64,000 nt of DNA from Saxidomus purpurata. Taxonomy: Eukaryota > Mollusca > Bivalvia > Venerida > Veneridae. The notes beneath the pieces are model-generated. The model saw only the letters and a list, made by a program, of their open reading frames with translations, ran no database searches and was not told where the DNA came from. Positions 45,901 through 60,900 of the stretch are shown one piece after another. Where the stretch lies: positions 15,487,966 through 15,551,965 of the forward strand of contig JAFMSR010000017.1 in assembly GCA_022818135.1 (NCBI GenBank), read 5' to 3'. Made by a program: the position numbers and the translations under genes. Each line of letters starts with the position of its first letter. Position 1 is the first letter of the stretch.

Positions 45901-48900
45901 CTTGCTGCCTGTCTCACTAGCATTTGAAATGAGGTTTTGAAAGCGATTAAATAAGGTTAGGAAAGTTTCTTCATAATTGCACCAAAATGGATTTGTGTAA
46001 ACGAAACTAAAGCACTTATATCAACAATTAAAGATACTCTCTAAAATTGAAAGATGGGACAAATCCCTTGAAGATATTTAAAAGAACAGTAATGGTTTAT
46101 CATTTTGTTTTTGAAGTGTCAGATGAAAATTGCTTTTGAAGAGGCAATTATAAGCTACTGTAACAATTAACAATGCTGTTACTGTTTATATTCATAATTG
46201 CTTGTCTGCAGATTGAGTAGCAACCCATAATCTAGATGGAAGACTGACAATATTTAATTCAAAAATACTTGTGCTAGAATGTTCTTCCTGTCTTGAGAGA
46301 AGTTGACAATGGATTGCTGTCAAATCAGTGAAATTGGGTCCTTCTGGAACCTTCATCCCCCACTTTTAAGGAACTTTTGAATTACGTTGTTTGGATGTTG
46401 ATTTTGTGCCAGTAAATGATTATACATTATTGCAGGAAGACAAACAGCAATACCACTTTTTTTGGGGGGGGGGGGGGGTGACTGTAAAAATAAACTTAGT
46501 AAACTGTTTATCCCTAAATATGTTTGCAGCAAGTGGCTTTGTCTTTTGTGACTAGTGCAGGTCATAATCAGTGTGCACATCTGTTTAGTTTATAAGAACT
46601 TGTTAACCAGGTTTTCCGAAGGAAAAATCCTGGTTATTAGATTGGGGTATGTCGGCGGGCGGCGGGCGTAAACAATTTCTTCTGTGCGCAACTCCTCCTA
46701 CATTTCTCAACGGATTTCAACCAAACTTTCACAGAAGTATTGTCATGAAGTGCCCTGGCGCATATTGTCGGGGTTTTGTGATTCGGTCATTTTTGACAGA
46801 ATTATGGCCCTTTGTTCTTTTCACATATGTAATTCTTCTGTGCGCAACTCCTACATTTCTCAACGGATTTCAACCAAACTTTCACAGAAGTATTGTCATG
46901 AAGTGCCCTGGCGCATATTTTCCGGGTTTTGTGATTTGGTCATTTTTGACAGAATTATGGCCCTTTGTTTTTTTTCACATATGTAATTCTTCTGTGCGCA
47001 ACTCCTTCTACACTTCTCAAGGGATTTCAACCAAACTTTCACAGAATTATTGTCACCAAGTGCCCTGGCGCCTATTGTCGGGGTTTTGTGATTTGATTTT
47101 TGACAGAATTATGGGCCTTTGTTTTTTTCCACATAATGTAATATATATAGAGAAATACTCTTCTGTGTGCAACTCCTACATTTCTCAAGGGATTTCAACC
47201 AAACTTTAACAGAACTATAATTGTTAACTAAAGAATATTGAATATATAATGTTCTGTCCCTGGTCGTCCGTCCGTCCGTTAGCAATTTTGTGTCTCCTTA
47301 TTTATCCCCCCGCCGAAGGCGAAGGGGATATTAGAAATGCCCAATCCGTCCGTCGTCCGTCCGTCCCAATTTTGTCCGGAGCTACTCCAAAAAGTACTTG
47401 AGCGATTTTCTTCAAACTTCATACACTGACAGAGATTGGGAGGAAGTGCAGGTGTAAGAACAATATTCTACCTTGCCTACTTTTAGGTTATTCCCCTTTT
47501 ATCAGATTTACTTGAAAAACTTTGTCCAGAGCATAACTCCAAAAGTACTTGAGGGTTTTCTTCAAACTTAATAACTGACATAGCCTGGTAGGAAGTCAGT
47601 GTGCAAGAACAATAACTCACCTTGCCTACTTTTAGAGTTATTCCCTTTATCAGATTTACTCTAAAAGTTTTGTCTGGAGCATAACCCAAAAGTACTTGAG
47701 GGTTTACTTCAAACTTAATACCTGACATAGCAATTGGTAGGAAGTGCGTGTGCAAGAACAATAACTCTACCTTGCCTACTTTTAGGTTATTCCCTTTATC
47801 AGATTTACTTGTCCAGCATCTCCAAAAGTACTTGAGGGATTTTCTTCAAACTTAATACACTGACGTAGCACTTGGTAGGAAGTGCAGTGTGCAAGAACAA
47901 TACTACCTTGCCTACTTTTAGAGTTATTCCCCTTTATCAGATTTACTTTTAAAAGTTTTGTCCAGAGCTAACTCCAAAGCTTGAGGGATTTCTTCAAACT
48001 TAATACATGACATAGACATGGTGGAAGTGCGGTGCAAGAACAATAACTCTACCTTGCCTACTTTTAGGTTATTCCCCTTTATCAGATTTACTTGTCCACA
48101 TAACTCCAAAAGTACTTGAGGGATTTTCTTCAAACTTAATACACTGGCATAGCACATTGGTAGGAAGTGCAGTGTGCAAAACCAATACCTCTACCACCTT
48201 GCCTACTTTTAGAGTTATTCCCTTTATCAGATTTACTTGTCCAAGCATACTCCAAAAGTCTTGAGGGATTTTCTTCAAACTTAATACACTGACATAGCCT
48301 TGGTAGGAAGTGAAGTGTGCAAGAACATCTCCTTGCCTACTTTTAGAGTTTTCCCTTTATCGTTTACTTTAAAGTTTGTCCAGAGCAAACTCCAAAAGCT
48401 TGAGGGATTTTCTTCAAACTAAACCTGACCAGCCTGGTAGGAAGTGCAGTGTGTAAGAACATACTCTACCTTGCCTACTTTTAGAGTTTTCCCTTTATCA
48501 GATTTCTTGAAAACTTTGTCCAGAGCAAACCCAAAAGTCTTGAGGGTTTTCTTCAAACTTAATACACTGACAGATTGGTAGGAAGTGCAGGTGCAAGAAC
48601 AATCTCTACCTTGTCTACTTTTGTCAAATAGAAAAATATCATACCTATACTGATAATGAACATTATATATTTTGCAAACCTTCTCTTCATTGCCTTACTT
48701 CCACTTACTTGAAAATTATTAATGACCAGTAATGATGAGTAAAATGTACTACATAGGTAACTTTTTCCCAGGGGACGTAACATGCTCTTGAGTATATTAT
48801 AAAAGGGGAGACTCTGTTATTATAAAAGGGAGAATACTCTGTTATTACTGTCTATTTTTAGAATAGATTACCAGTCCTGTATACTTTGGAGTATTCTGTT

Positions 48901-51900
48901 ACAGTAAGATGACAAAATTTCTCACGAGACCAGCGGTTCAAACCCCACACAGCAAGTTTTTTTTTTTTTTTTCTTTCTTTTTTTTTCATAATTTTTGCCT
49001 GAATAATGGTCCTTTGCTTTTTTTCCACATATGTTATATATAGAAGAATACATTTGCGCTCGGCCAGCAGACTGGAAAATGAAAACCTGGTTTTGTGACA
49101 ATTTCCTGTCACTTGTTTTAGTTAGATTACGAACAAAGCTTCCATAGCTTATTGAATTGCTCTCAAACGCTCGTATCCGATGTCACCAGGCTCTTGAGAG
49201 AAAAGGCAGATATTTTGTCATCACTGTTCTTCATGTACAGCTGGGTGGGCTGAGGCACATGTGGCATCAGTGTTTTTGCCCAGGGACACACCTTGTGCTC
49301 CTGCTGGGATTGGAACCTGGGACTTCCAGTTTGGAAATGAACGCCCATACCACTGGGCTATTGAGACCCACACATCTGTTTAGTTTAAAAAATTTTGTTA
49401 CTGTTGGCTATTTAGCCAGTAAATTTTTCAGTGGGCATCTTTTGAACAGTATGAAACTGCCCAAAAAGGAAGAGGGAAACAAAAGTTTTAAGGAATTTGG
49501 CAGGGTCAAGGTTGATGTAGAGTTTTGGTGATTGTTAGAATATAAATATGATTGCTATCAAGACTGATTACTAACATTTGCAGTAGAGTTCCTAAATTTG
49601 AAAATGGTATTTCCTTCCAGGAGGAACAAAAGAAAGTGTCTGAACCAGTGGAAGTAGAAGATGTAGAGATGCATAGTGATGATGACTTTGAAAGAACTCT
49701 AGAACTGCTTGATGAAGAGGTTATGACAGTAACTAAGGTAAGTGAAGAGGTCATGACAGTAACTAAGGTAAGTGAAGAGGTCATGGCTGAAACTAAGGGA
49801 AAGAAAGAAGTCATGACCATAACTAAGGTAAATCACTAAATGAAGAGGTCATGACAGTAACTTAGGCAAATGAAGAAGTCATGACCATGACTTAGATAAA
49901 TGAAGAGGCCACAACAGTAAATGAGGTAAATGAAGACGTCTTGGCAGTAACTAAAGTAAAGGAAGAAGTCATGACAGTAATCAAGGTAAATGAAGATGTC
50001 GTGACAGTAACTTAGGTAATTGAATCATTGAATCAGCCAAGTAAGGATGACTTGAATATTTAAGTACAGCTTATTTATACATGCCTGATCAATCTTAAAA
50101 TAGATATACATGTAGTTTGATCTAATTATAATGTTTAATAATCAGTTTCCTACCTCTGCTGTTGACAGATTAAACAGTTCAGCAGTAAAGGTAGGGGAGG
50201 TAGGACAGTAATTCACACGTCATTTATTGCTATTAAGTGGTGACCAGTTGTCATTGATGCTTATTATACCCCAAACACATATACTATACTGCCCGTCCGT
50301 CCGTCTGTAGATGGAATCTTGCAGACACTAGATCTCCAATACCCCTGGTCAGAATTTAATGATACTTCATAGAAGTGATAAGCACCATGTCTAGTTGTGC
50401 ATGGTCTATGTTCAGGGTCACTAGATCAAAGGTCACAGGGGCTTGCGAAAGTAAAATCTTGTGCGCTTTTAATCTCTAAAACCACTAGTCAGAATTTAAT
50501 TATACTTCACAGAAGCCTGAAGTTGTGCAGGTCCAATAATCAAAGCATCAAATATAACATAAATTTTAAAAACCGTATCAGCGGGGTGTTCGGGGGGTAT
50601 TCATCACCTTCAGTTCTAGTTTCTGTTGTATTCAGACATTTCAGATTTTTTATGCTCTTTGGATGGGTGAGCATAATTATTGTAGTTCCCACTGTTTCTG
50701 TCCAAAATACTCAGGAGAGCATTTATCAGTGTTACTGATTCTCTTGTTTAAAATAACCTAAGTTTTTTTCTGCAGAGTCTGTGAGATGGTGATGTTTTAA
50801 TTCTGTCTTGCTTACTATTACAGAATGTTGTTGAAGAGAAAAAAGTCAAGGAGAGTAAACCTTCAATAGAACAGTCAGGTAAGCTTTCTCTTAAAGCTGC
50901 TCACTCTCAGATTTTGGCGATAAAAACCCACTTTCTTTTTTTGCACTGTTGAAAATTATTATTTTTTAGAACAAATCTTCATAAAAGGTCAGGTATATAT
51001 GCACCTGTAAACTATTTTGTATTTATGGAATTATAAGCCACCAAACTATAAAGCATTACAAATGCTTTTGAAATTCCAATATAAACACATAGTGTAATGG
51101 TGCTGTCAAACCATGCTCACCAACATTTTCAACAGATTTTCTCAAATTTCTACCTAGATTTTTACCTGCGTTTTTGATTCTAGCTATGACTTTCAAATTT
51201 TATGTTTAAGTATATCATGTTGAAGAAATTAAATTTTTCACTGGAATCTGTGAAAATGTCCTGGGTTAAAAAGTTTTGAGTCCAAGAGGTAACTCACTGC
51301 AAATGCTTGAGTTCTTTTAGAAAATTATGATAGAACTCCCGCAGACTTTGAGCATTTTCAACGTGTTATGTTTGATTATACAGAGTTGGTGTCTTTTGTA
51401 AATAATTGATCCAAAGTGGTAACAGGGTAGTTGGTAATGACTAATGAAGGTCAGATTCATTATTACTGGACAGTAGCACAGCATCACTAGTTATATACAT
51501 GTAGTTTTGCTTCTGTAGGACGTCTCCCCATGCTTGTAACAAGTTATTATAATTATCAGGAAGTAATTCTCAACATTCTTATGCATTGAACATTTAGTGT
51601 ATAACATGTTACACTAAGCAAACTGAAGGCCATTTATTATTTACTCAATTTAAAGACAGTCCCTTTAGTTTATACTTTTTTATTTTAGCTCAGTTTTGAA
51701 GAAAGCTTTAAGCTTATCCAGTCACTCGCGTGTCCAGTGGGGCCCAAATCCACAACCTCCGGGATAAGTGGCTGACACTTAATCTTCTACACCACTGCTC
51801 CCCTTTAAAAGCATTTAGTTCAATTTGAATTGTGTTGCAGTTATATGGAAGCAGATATTTTTCAGGTATTACCGTCCACACAACCCTTGCCAGTTTACCA

Positions 51901-54900
51901 CAGAGCAGAGTTATAGAAACATAACCCTTACCACTTGACCACAGAGGCGGAGTTATAGCTGTCCCTTGATTTATTATTATAAAGGTCACTTAGTATTCAC
52001 GGACTTGAATATTGGTTGAAACATTGGATGTTATTACATATAGACTAGAAAATAATGTAAGCAGGTGACAGTATTGCTTAATGTTTCAGGGAAAACAAGT
52101 TTGTCCAGTAAACTTGCTGGTAAAGCCAAACAGTCTGTGATATCTCCAGAGAAAAAACATGGGATCCTTGTGGCAGATACCCCTGACACAAAACAGGTAC
52201 GTCATTTCTTAGTAACTCAAAACACCTAAGAGCTGTTGGGCATAAAAGCAGAGGTATTTATCTGGTTGTTGGAAATACCACCAGCCTATGACATTTTATA
52301 TGTCTATATGTCACTTTCTAGTTAGATTGGTTCCAGCAGGAGTGAGTCTCCAGAGTGATTAATCTCTGATGTAAGAACTTGTTTTACATGGAGGTTAAAT
52401 AATAAATGCATTTTTGGGAAGAAAATATGTGGAGATGTGTCTTGTCTCTGCTCAAAATGCCGATATAGCCATCTTTTATAATAAATCACTATCCACCCCA
52501 AAATTTAAACTGAGTTCTATGAAGGTTTATCAACACTAGTTTTAGGATGTACCTCCTTAAAAGTCTGTGTAGTTCAGACTGTGCAAACTTTATCCTTTCG
52601 TTGCACAAAACATTTACAGTTTACAAACATTCTGGTCTGTCTGGACTAAAGACAAATGACTTTTGTATTACTATTTCATACAAAAATACTACAGCCCTCA
52701 CAGAAGAAAGCAAAAATGGACTTTGTTATGCACCGGACAGAAAGAAAATCTGAAAAGTCCCCAACAAAACCCAAGGAATCCCCAACCAGACCTGAGAAAT
52801 ATTCACCACCAAAGAAAACACCAGAGAAGGGTGGAAGTGTTAAACCAGGAAGTGCTGAGAAGAAAATAAGTCCTGCAAGAACAGACTCGGATGTAAGAGA
52901 AATTGTATTTGTTAACCTTAACCCTACTAAATTTCTAAAATGGATTTGTCCATCTTCCTTTTTGGGCAGTACCATTCATTCTCTAAAGGGGTATTTTTGG
53001 TAAATCTTTTGACTCTTTTGCAATGCTTAACTATAAGATTAATATGTGAAAACAATCTTAGCAAGTGTAAAGGACTAATGTATTATTAAAATGTTTTTTT
53101 TATGCCCCCGAAGGGTGGCATATTAAAATCGCACCATCCGTCTGTGCGTCGTCCGTCTGTGTGTCCGTCCGTCTGTGCATCCCCGCTTACAATTCGTGTC
53201 TGGACTGTAACTCTGTCATGCATTGAAAGATTTTAAAATAACTTGGCACACATGTCTAGCACATCAAGACGACGTGTCGCGTGCAAGACCCACATCCCTA
53301 CCTCGAAGGTCAAGGTCACACTTGGAGTATGAAGGTTATGGAATCCTCTATATATGCACACATTCGTGTCCGGACTGTAACTTTGTCATGCATTGAAGTA
53401 TTTTAAAATAACGTGGCACAAATGTCTAGCACATCAAGACGACGTGTCGCGTACAAGACCCACGTCCCTAGCTCAAAGGTCAAGGTCAAACTTAGAGTTT
53501 GAAGGTAACGGATTCCTCTATATATGCACACATTCGTGTCCGGACTGTAACTTTGTCATGCATTGAAGGATTTTAAAATAACTTGGCACAAATGTCTAGC
53601 ACATCAAGACGACGTGTCGTGTGCAAGACCCACATCCCTAGCTCAAAGGTCAAGGTTACACTTAGAGTTTGAAGGTAATGGATTCCTCTATATATACATA
53701 TATGCACACATTCGTGTCCGGACTGTAATTTTGTCATGCATTGAAGGATTTTAAAATAATTTGGCACAAATGTCTAGCACATCAAGATGAAGTGTCGCGT
53801 GCAAGACCCACATCCCTACCACAAAGGTCAAGGTCACACTTAGAGTTTATAGGTAATGGAATCCTGTATATATGCATACATTTGTGTCTGGACTATAACT
53901 TTATCATGCTTTGAAGGATTTTAAAATAACTTGGCACAAATGTCTAGCACATCAAGCGAATGTGTCGCGTGCAAGACCCAAGTCCCTACCTCAAAGGTCA
54001 AGGTCACACTTAGTGTTTAAAGTAATGGAAATCTGTATGCATGGTTACTCTGTCATGCATGGAAGGATTTTAAAAATACATAGCACATTTATTGAGCACA
54101 TGGAGAGGACACAGACTGTGAGGCACCTCTTTCGGGGGGCATTCGTCACTTGTGAGGGACAGCTCTTGTTTTTAAATGATTTTGATATAAACCTATCATA
54201 TTTTGATGGTTGTTTTGACACTAGTGTTCTGCTGTGGTTAGTATCTCTTCAAGAACTTGCAGCTGCTGTGTAGCATTAAGATAAGAAATCTCTATGTTTA
54301 CAGACACCCGGACATAAAGGTAGCGGATACAGGTCCTATCTTAACCGTGCAGGTCCACAGGCACTCGGCTCAAAAGAAATACCAGAGGTAACGGCATACA
54401 GCTATTTCTATCATGCATATTAGCATATATGGAATTCATGTTCCTTGATAAACATCTTGTAATACTTCAAAGCTTGTAGGAATGACAGAAAACAAGCTTA
54501 TGTAACAAGGTGCTGAATTTAACTTGTTTCTATTTCAGTTTTACTGAACATTGCCTAATTGAATAGCAAACAGTGCATAATCATGATCAGAATGCCTATA
54601 TTCATAGGCTGATCATTTTATACACAGGTTTCAAAGTCAGAAACACTTCACTACAAGCGAGAAAAAGAATAAATGCTACATGCTTATAGAAATGCCTACA
54701 TTTCTCTCTGATACCAAATGAAAAGTACTGACAGTCTTGTTTCATCATGAATTTGAAAGATTTTTTGCTTACTTTTGTGTTAAGGGAGGTGAAAATTGTC
54801 TTGAGGGTTTGACGTTTGTGATCACTGGTGTGTTGGAGTCTTTCGAAAGAGATGAAACCAAATCGTTTGTGGAGAAATACGGAGGAAAGGTCACTGGAAA

Positions 54901-57900
54901 TGTCAGTAAGAAAACAGACTACCTCGTGGCTGGGAGAGATCCTGGGCAGAGTAAAATATCAAAGGTAATTTTAGAGATGTCAACAAGCCTATGTCGTGGT
55001 GAGAAAGTAGGCAGTTTTTATGGAAGATACAATTCTAGCACTGGTTCTTCAGGAACAATGGTCAGGTAAACTGCTCATTTGTTAAAATGAAATACAATTG
55101 AAACAAGTGTTAAACTTGTACAACAACTTCAACAACAAGCCCATTTCTTAGTTATGCCTCTGCAAACAAAGAAATATATTATCTTGTTACTTTATTTTGT
55201 TGGTATGTGAATGTTATGTGTTAATTTCAGTGGTGATACACGATAACTCATTTATAAACCACTCATTTCAATGGGGATATACAAAAACTCGTATATAATA
55301 TACACCATTCATTTCAAGGGGATATACGATAACTCATTTATAAACCACTCATTTCAAGTGGCATTTACGATAACTCACTTATAAACCACTCATTTCAATT
55401 GGGATATAGGGTAACTCATTTATAAACCATTCGTTTCAAAGGGGATATATGATAACTCATTTATAAACCGCTCATTTCAAAGGGGATCATTCATTTATAA
55501 ACCACTCATTTCAATGGGAATATACGATAACACATTTATAAACCACTCATTTCAAAGGGGATATACATTAACACATATGTAAACCACTCATTTCAATGGG
55601 GGATATACAATAACTCATTTATAAACCGTTTATTTCAAGGGGGATATAGGATGACTCATTTATAAACCACTCATTTCAAGGGGGATATGCAATTATAATT
55701 CTGGTATAAACCACTTCCTTTAATGGCGATATCTGATCACACATTCTCAACCACTCATTTCAATGGGGATGGACAATAACTCCTTTATAAACCATTAATT
55801 TCAATGGGAGATATACCATAACTCAGTTATAAACGATTCATTTCAGTGGGGAATATGTGATAACTACTTTATAAACCACATATTTCAATAGGAATATCCA
55901 ATCTTATTTTATTTCAATGGAGATAGATAATATCTCAATCATAAACCATTTACTCAGTGGGGATATTTGATAACTCCTTCACAAAATCACTATTTTTCAA
56001 TAGTGATTTACAATAACTCGTTTATTAACCATTCTTTTCAATGGGGATATACGATAACACAGTTATAAACCATTCATTTGTATGGTGATATACGATAACT
56101 CCTTTATAAACCACCCACTGAGAAAAGAAGTAACTGCTGAGACAGTTGATAATGCTGGACTATGGTTTACTATAATTTCCGTTGATTATTTTGAAAAATG
56201 ATGCATTTTCAGGCAGAATCAATGAAAACGAAAATCATAGACGAAGATGACTTGCTAGATTTGATCCGCACGAGGCCTGGAAAGAAGTCTAAATACACAT
56301 TACAAGCAGAGGAATCTGTGAAAAAGGTCAGTTAATACATGTTTTTAGCAGTTTGTAGAGCTGTTATTCAGTTGTGTTGCCTATGCAAAAAAGTAAGGAT
56401 GGGAACAAATACTAAAACTAGTATTCGAATGTTCGTATCAACTATTCGAATACATTTGAATCAAATTTTAAAACTTTTCCAACTGTTTTACCATACGAAA
56501 AGTATCTATCCGAAATTATGTATAGTTTGCCAATTGCTAATTAATAACTATTCGGGAAATTGTCAATTAAATTCATGCTTCTTAACATTTAGGGATTTAA
56601 AACATTGTCTTAGTAAATAAAAATGAAATTATAATTTTCAAAGATAAAATTGATATTTACGTTTGTATTTTATTGATTCTACCTTGTTGTCTTTACTATT
56701 ATGACTACATTTTGATATATTTCGTTGTCATCTTTATAATGTGTATTAATCAAAAGCATAATAAAACCTGATTTCTTATTATTTGTTGTGAGCGTTTTGG
56801 CCAGTTTTCATATATTAAATGTTTCAATAATGACGATTTCACATGCCATTTTGGTGAAATTGATATATATTCTTCAATTTCATTTTTTTACCTTGTTCCT
56901 GGTAAAAACCAGTACTGACCCCTACAAACGCAAATAAATAAAACTGTTTCATGATAATATCAACTTTAATTCACAAAGACCTTAACAAAGTTTCTTTGAG
57001 AGTACTACATGTTCATATTTTATAAACTAGTATAAAGTGAATCAACAGTTCATTTATATCATCTGTCAATAAGTAAACTATATATGTTATTTACAATCAA
57101 AACCATTCAGCACAACACAGTGTTTGGTAAGTTAACTGTTAAATAATGTTTAGGGATTTTAGCAAGATTTTAGTGTTTTTAGAGGAAGTAAGATTGAAAA
57201 TAATACAGTATGTGCGCATCAATCTTTCTTTCTTCAAAATACCATTGGTTGCATTTTATTGAGTAATGATTTTCAATTGAGTTTCAATTGAGTAATCGTA
57301 CCACAAAGGTGTGTCATCCAAAAAGTATGGGGACTACCTTGAAAGTCCAAGTAACATTTGGGGCGAAAATTGATAATTAAAGGTTTATATTCCATTATTT
57401 TGTGAGCAGGCTGTAACTTTACATGCAGCGACTAATTTTGAAATAACTTCACATAGTTGTTGCCTACTTGAGGAAATTTATCCAAATCTAGAAATGATTA
57501 CATGGCACTCTGTCCAACTTGTGAAACACATTTACCGATTATGATTGCAGAAAATTAGTCTTTCTACAAATCCTGATTGAAAAGAACAACCTAGCTAGGG
57601 TCTGAAACATTTGTAAAGAGTAAGGTCTCATTGAATTGTGTGACCTTGCTGTGGAACAGTTTCAGATTCCAAGGTTATATGTCTTAAGTGGACATCTATT
57701 TGACATGCAGGTAGTTTCGTTTTACAGAAAAAAAAGTAAATGGCATTTCAAATATATTGCCTTTAAACTCTGCCATCTGCCACAGATAATTTTGCTTCTG
57801 GTTTTGGCTGGGAATTTGGATATGATTTTCATTTTATTTGATATTTTATTTATTTTATTGCTCTTTTGTTCTTCAATAGGAAAAAGCATTACAAAAAACG

Positions 57901-60900
57901 CACATTGAAAAAATAGATTCATTCAAGAGGGAGACACCTTCAAAATCAGACAGTGTTAGTGGTTTGAAAACAGACATATCATCTCATTCAAATAGCCAAT
58001 CGAAATTGACTAGGTCTCATAGTGACCAATCAGTGAAAAGTGGAAAAGTTCAAACTGACCAATCACAGTCAGCTTTACTTTGGGTGGATAAGTACAAGCC
58101 CACTCAGTTAAAGCAAATCATTGGTCAAACTGGTGATAAAAGTAATGCTAAGAAGCTTCTTCATTGGCTGAATAATTGGCACAGAAACCAAGCAGCAGGA
58201 GTTAAACCTGCGGCAGGAAAATTCTTTGGGCGTGGTGGAAGTGATGATGGGGCGGGGTTCAAGGCAGCACTTCTATCAGGACCACCAGGCATTGGGAAAA
58301 CAACGACAGCTACCATAGTGTGTAAGGTAGGTAGACAGTTTCTGTTGTATGCAGATGTTTGGTTGAAAATATTAGACTTTCAACAAATTTGTCATAAAAA
58401 GATTTTAATTTGTTCAAGATGCATTGTAGGATCTATAAATTACTTCGACATTAGAAGGAATTTGCCTTATCAGAGTTTGAGATATTAAAGGGGTGTCCAC
58501 TGTTTTTGCATGTAATGGTTTTACTATCGCCTTGATTTTAGATATGATCAGGGTTCAAATTTAGACACGCATACTCGCTAAAATCGAGTGGAAATTTAGA
58601 ATAGCGAGTGGCTGTAAAACGAACTCGCATCTTTTAGCGAGTCAATAAAATGCCAGCCAAATCATTTAAATGTCATAATTTACGAGAAAAATCTGACTGT
58701 AAATAAACAAAGTTAAAAATATTCATGAAAATGTAGTTTCGGTCATATCTGGGCCGACAACAGTCCTAAAAATAGATCTCCGTTTCCATAGTCGATCATT
58801 TCGGAACCCTCGGACAGATACGCTAAATGGTAAATGACGCTATCTGCGTAACGACGGTTCGGATTGGTTAATAAATTTAGAAACTAAAATTAGACTACAG
58901 GATTCCCCAAAACATTGGTGACATCGTACATGTGCATAAAATGTCGCAGAAAATAACAAGTCTCTTGAAACGATCGGCGACAGTGCCTAACGAAACATTC
59001 GAAACTAAACTGTGTACAGCAAGGTGACAGTGACTGTACTGTAGAGTTTTGACATTGTTATTAACCAGGTTTTCCGAAGGAAAAATCCTGGTTATTAGAT
59101 TGGGGTATGGGCGGGCATAAACAATTTCTTCTGTGCGCAACTCCTCCTACATTTCTCAACGGATTTCAACCAAACTTTCACAGAAGTATTGTCATGAAGT
59201 GCCCTGGCGCATATTGTCGGGGTTTTGTGATTTGGTCATTTTTGACAGAATTATGGCCCTTTGTTTTTTTTCACATATGTAATTCTTCTGTGCGCAACTC
59301 CTTCTAGACTTCTCAAGGGATTTCAACCAAACTTTCACAGAATTATTGTCACCAAGTGCCCTGGCGCATATTGTTGGGGTTTTGTGATTTGATCATTTTT
59401 GACAGAATAATGGGCCTTTGTTTTTTTCCACATAATGTAATATATATAGAGAAATACTCTTCTGTGTGCAACTCCTACATTTCTCAAGGGATTTCAACCA
59501 AACTTTCACAGAACTATAATTGTTAACTAAAGAATATTGAATATATAATGTTCTGCCCCTGGTCGTCCGTCCGTCCGTCCGTTCGCAATTTTGTGTCTCC
59601 TTATTTAAGTATATATAAAAGGGAGAATACTCTGTTATTATAAAAGGGAGAATACTCTGTTATTACTGTCTATTTTTAGAATAGATTACCAGTCCTGTAT
59701 ACTTTGGAGTATTCTGTTACAGTAAGATGACAAAATTTCTCATGAGACCAGCGGTTCAAACCCCACACAGAGCAAGTTTTTTTTTGTTTTTTTTTTTTTT
59801 TTTTTAAATAATTTTTGCCTGAATTATGGCCCTTTGCTTTTTTTCCACATATGTTATATATAGAAGAATACATTTGCGCTCGGCCAGCAGACTAGAAAAT
59901 GAAAACCTGGTTTTGTGACAATTTCCTGTCACTTGTCAGTTAATTAGTTTATTCTTTGCTCAATTTAACTTAGTCATTTGTCTCACATAGTCTATATGAA
60001 TTATAGTATTACAGTGTTGGCATGTTTAAAGTTAACTAGACTAAGAGCTATCACTAAATGTGATTAATACCCCCAAAAGACTGCTTTATAAACTGAGAAA
60101 GTTCGTAGTAACAGAATACCTTGCAAAAAAACTAAAAAGAGATATTGTTCTTGGCAATAACTCTGCAATTTGTCAAGATGGAGTTATGGTTCTTGTACAC
60201 TGCACTTCCTCTCATTGTGCTTGACCATTGTATGAAGTTGTATTGAATTCCAACCAATAGTTTTTGAATAATGCTCCGGACAAGTAAAAGTAACAAAGGG
60301 CAATAACTCTGAAATGAGTCAAGATAGAGTTATTGTTCTTTCGCACTGCACTTCCTCTCAATGTGCTTGACCATTTTATGAAGTTGTATTGAATTCAAAC
60401 CAGAAGTTTTCGAATAATGCTCCGGACAAGGAAAAGTAACAAAGGGCAATAACTCTGTAATGAGTCAAGATTGAGTTATGGTTCCTGTGCACTGCACTTC
60501 CTCTCATTGTGCTTGACCATTGTATGAAGTTGTTTTGAATTCCAACTAGTACTTTTCGAATTATGCTGCGGACAAGGAAAAGTAACAAAGGGCAATAACT
60601 CTGTAATGAGTCAAGATGGAGTTATGGTTCTTGTGCACTGCACTTCCTCTCAATGTACTTGACCATTGTATGAGGTTATATTGAATTCCAACCATTAGTT
60701 TTCAAGTAATGCTCTGGAGAAGAAAAAATAACAAAGGGCAATAACTCTGAAAATACACTAGATAGAGTTATGGTTCTTGTACACTGCACTTCCTCTCATT
60801 GTGCTTGATCATTGTATGAAATTGTATTGAATTCCAACCAGTAGTTTTCAAGTTATGCTCCGGACAAGGAAAAGCAACAAAGGGCAATAACTCTGTAATT

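Noticed and set aside
46649..47209. 186-codon frame with internal repeats
   Set aside because: The protein repeats mirror ~160-bp non-coding repeat units. The same frame recurs in the element at 59063-59936 with breaks.
53102..56120. Regularly spaced repeats that might suggest a CRISPR array
   Set aside because: Units are contiguous or nearly so, with no unique spacers, and they lie in introns of a eukaryotic gene.
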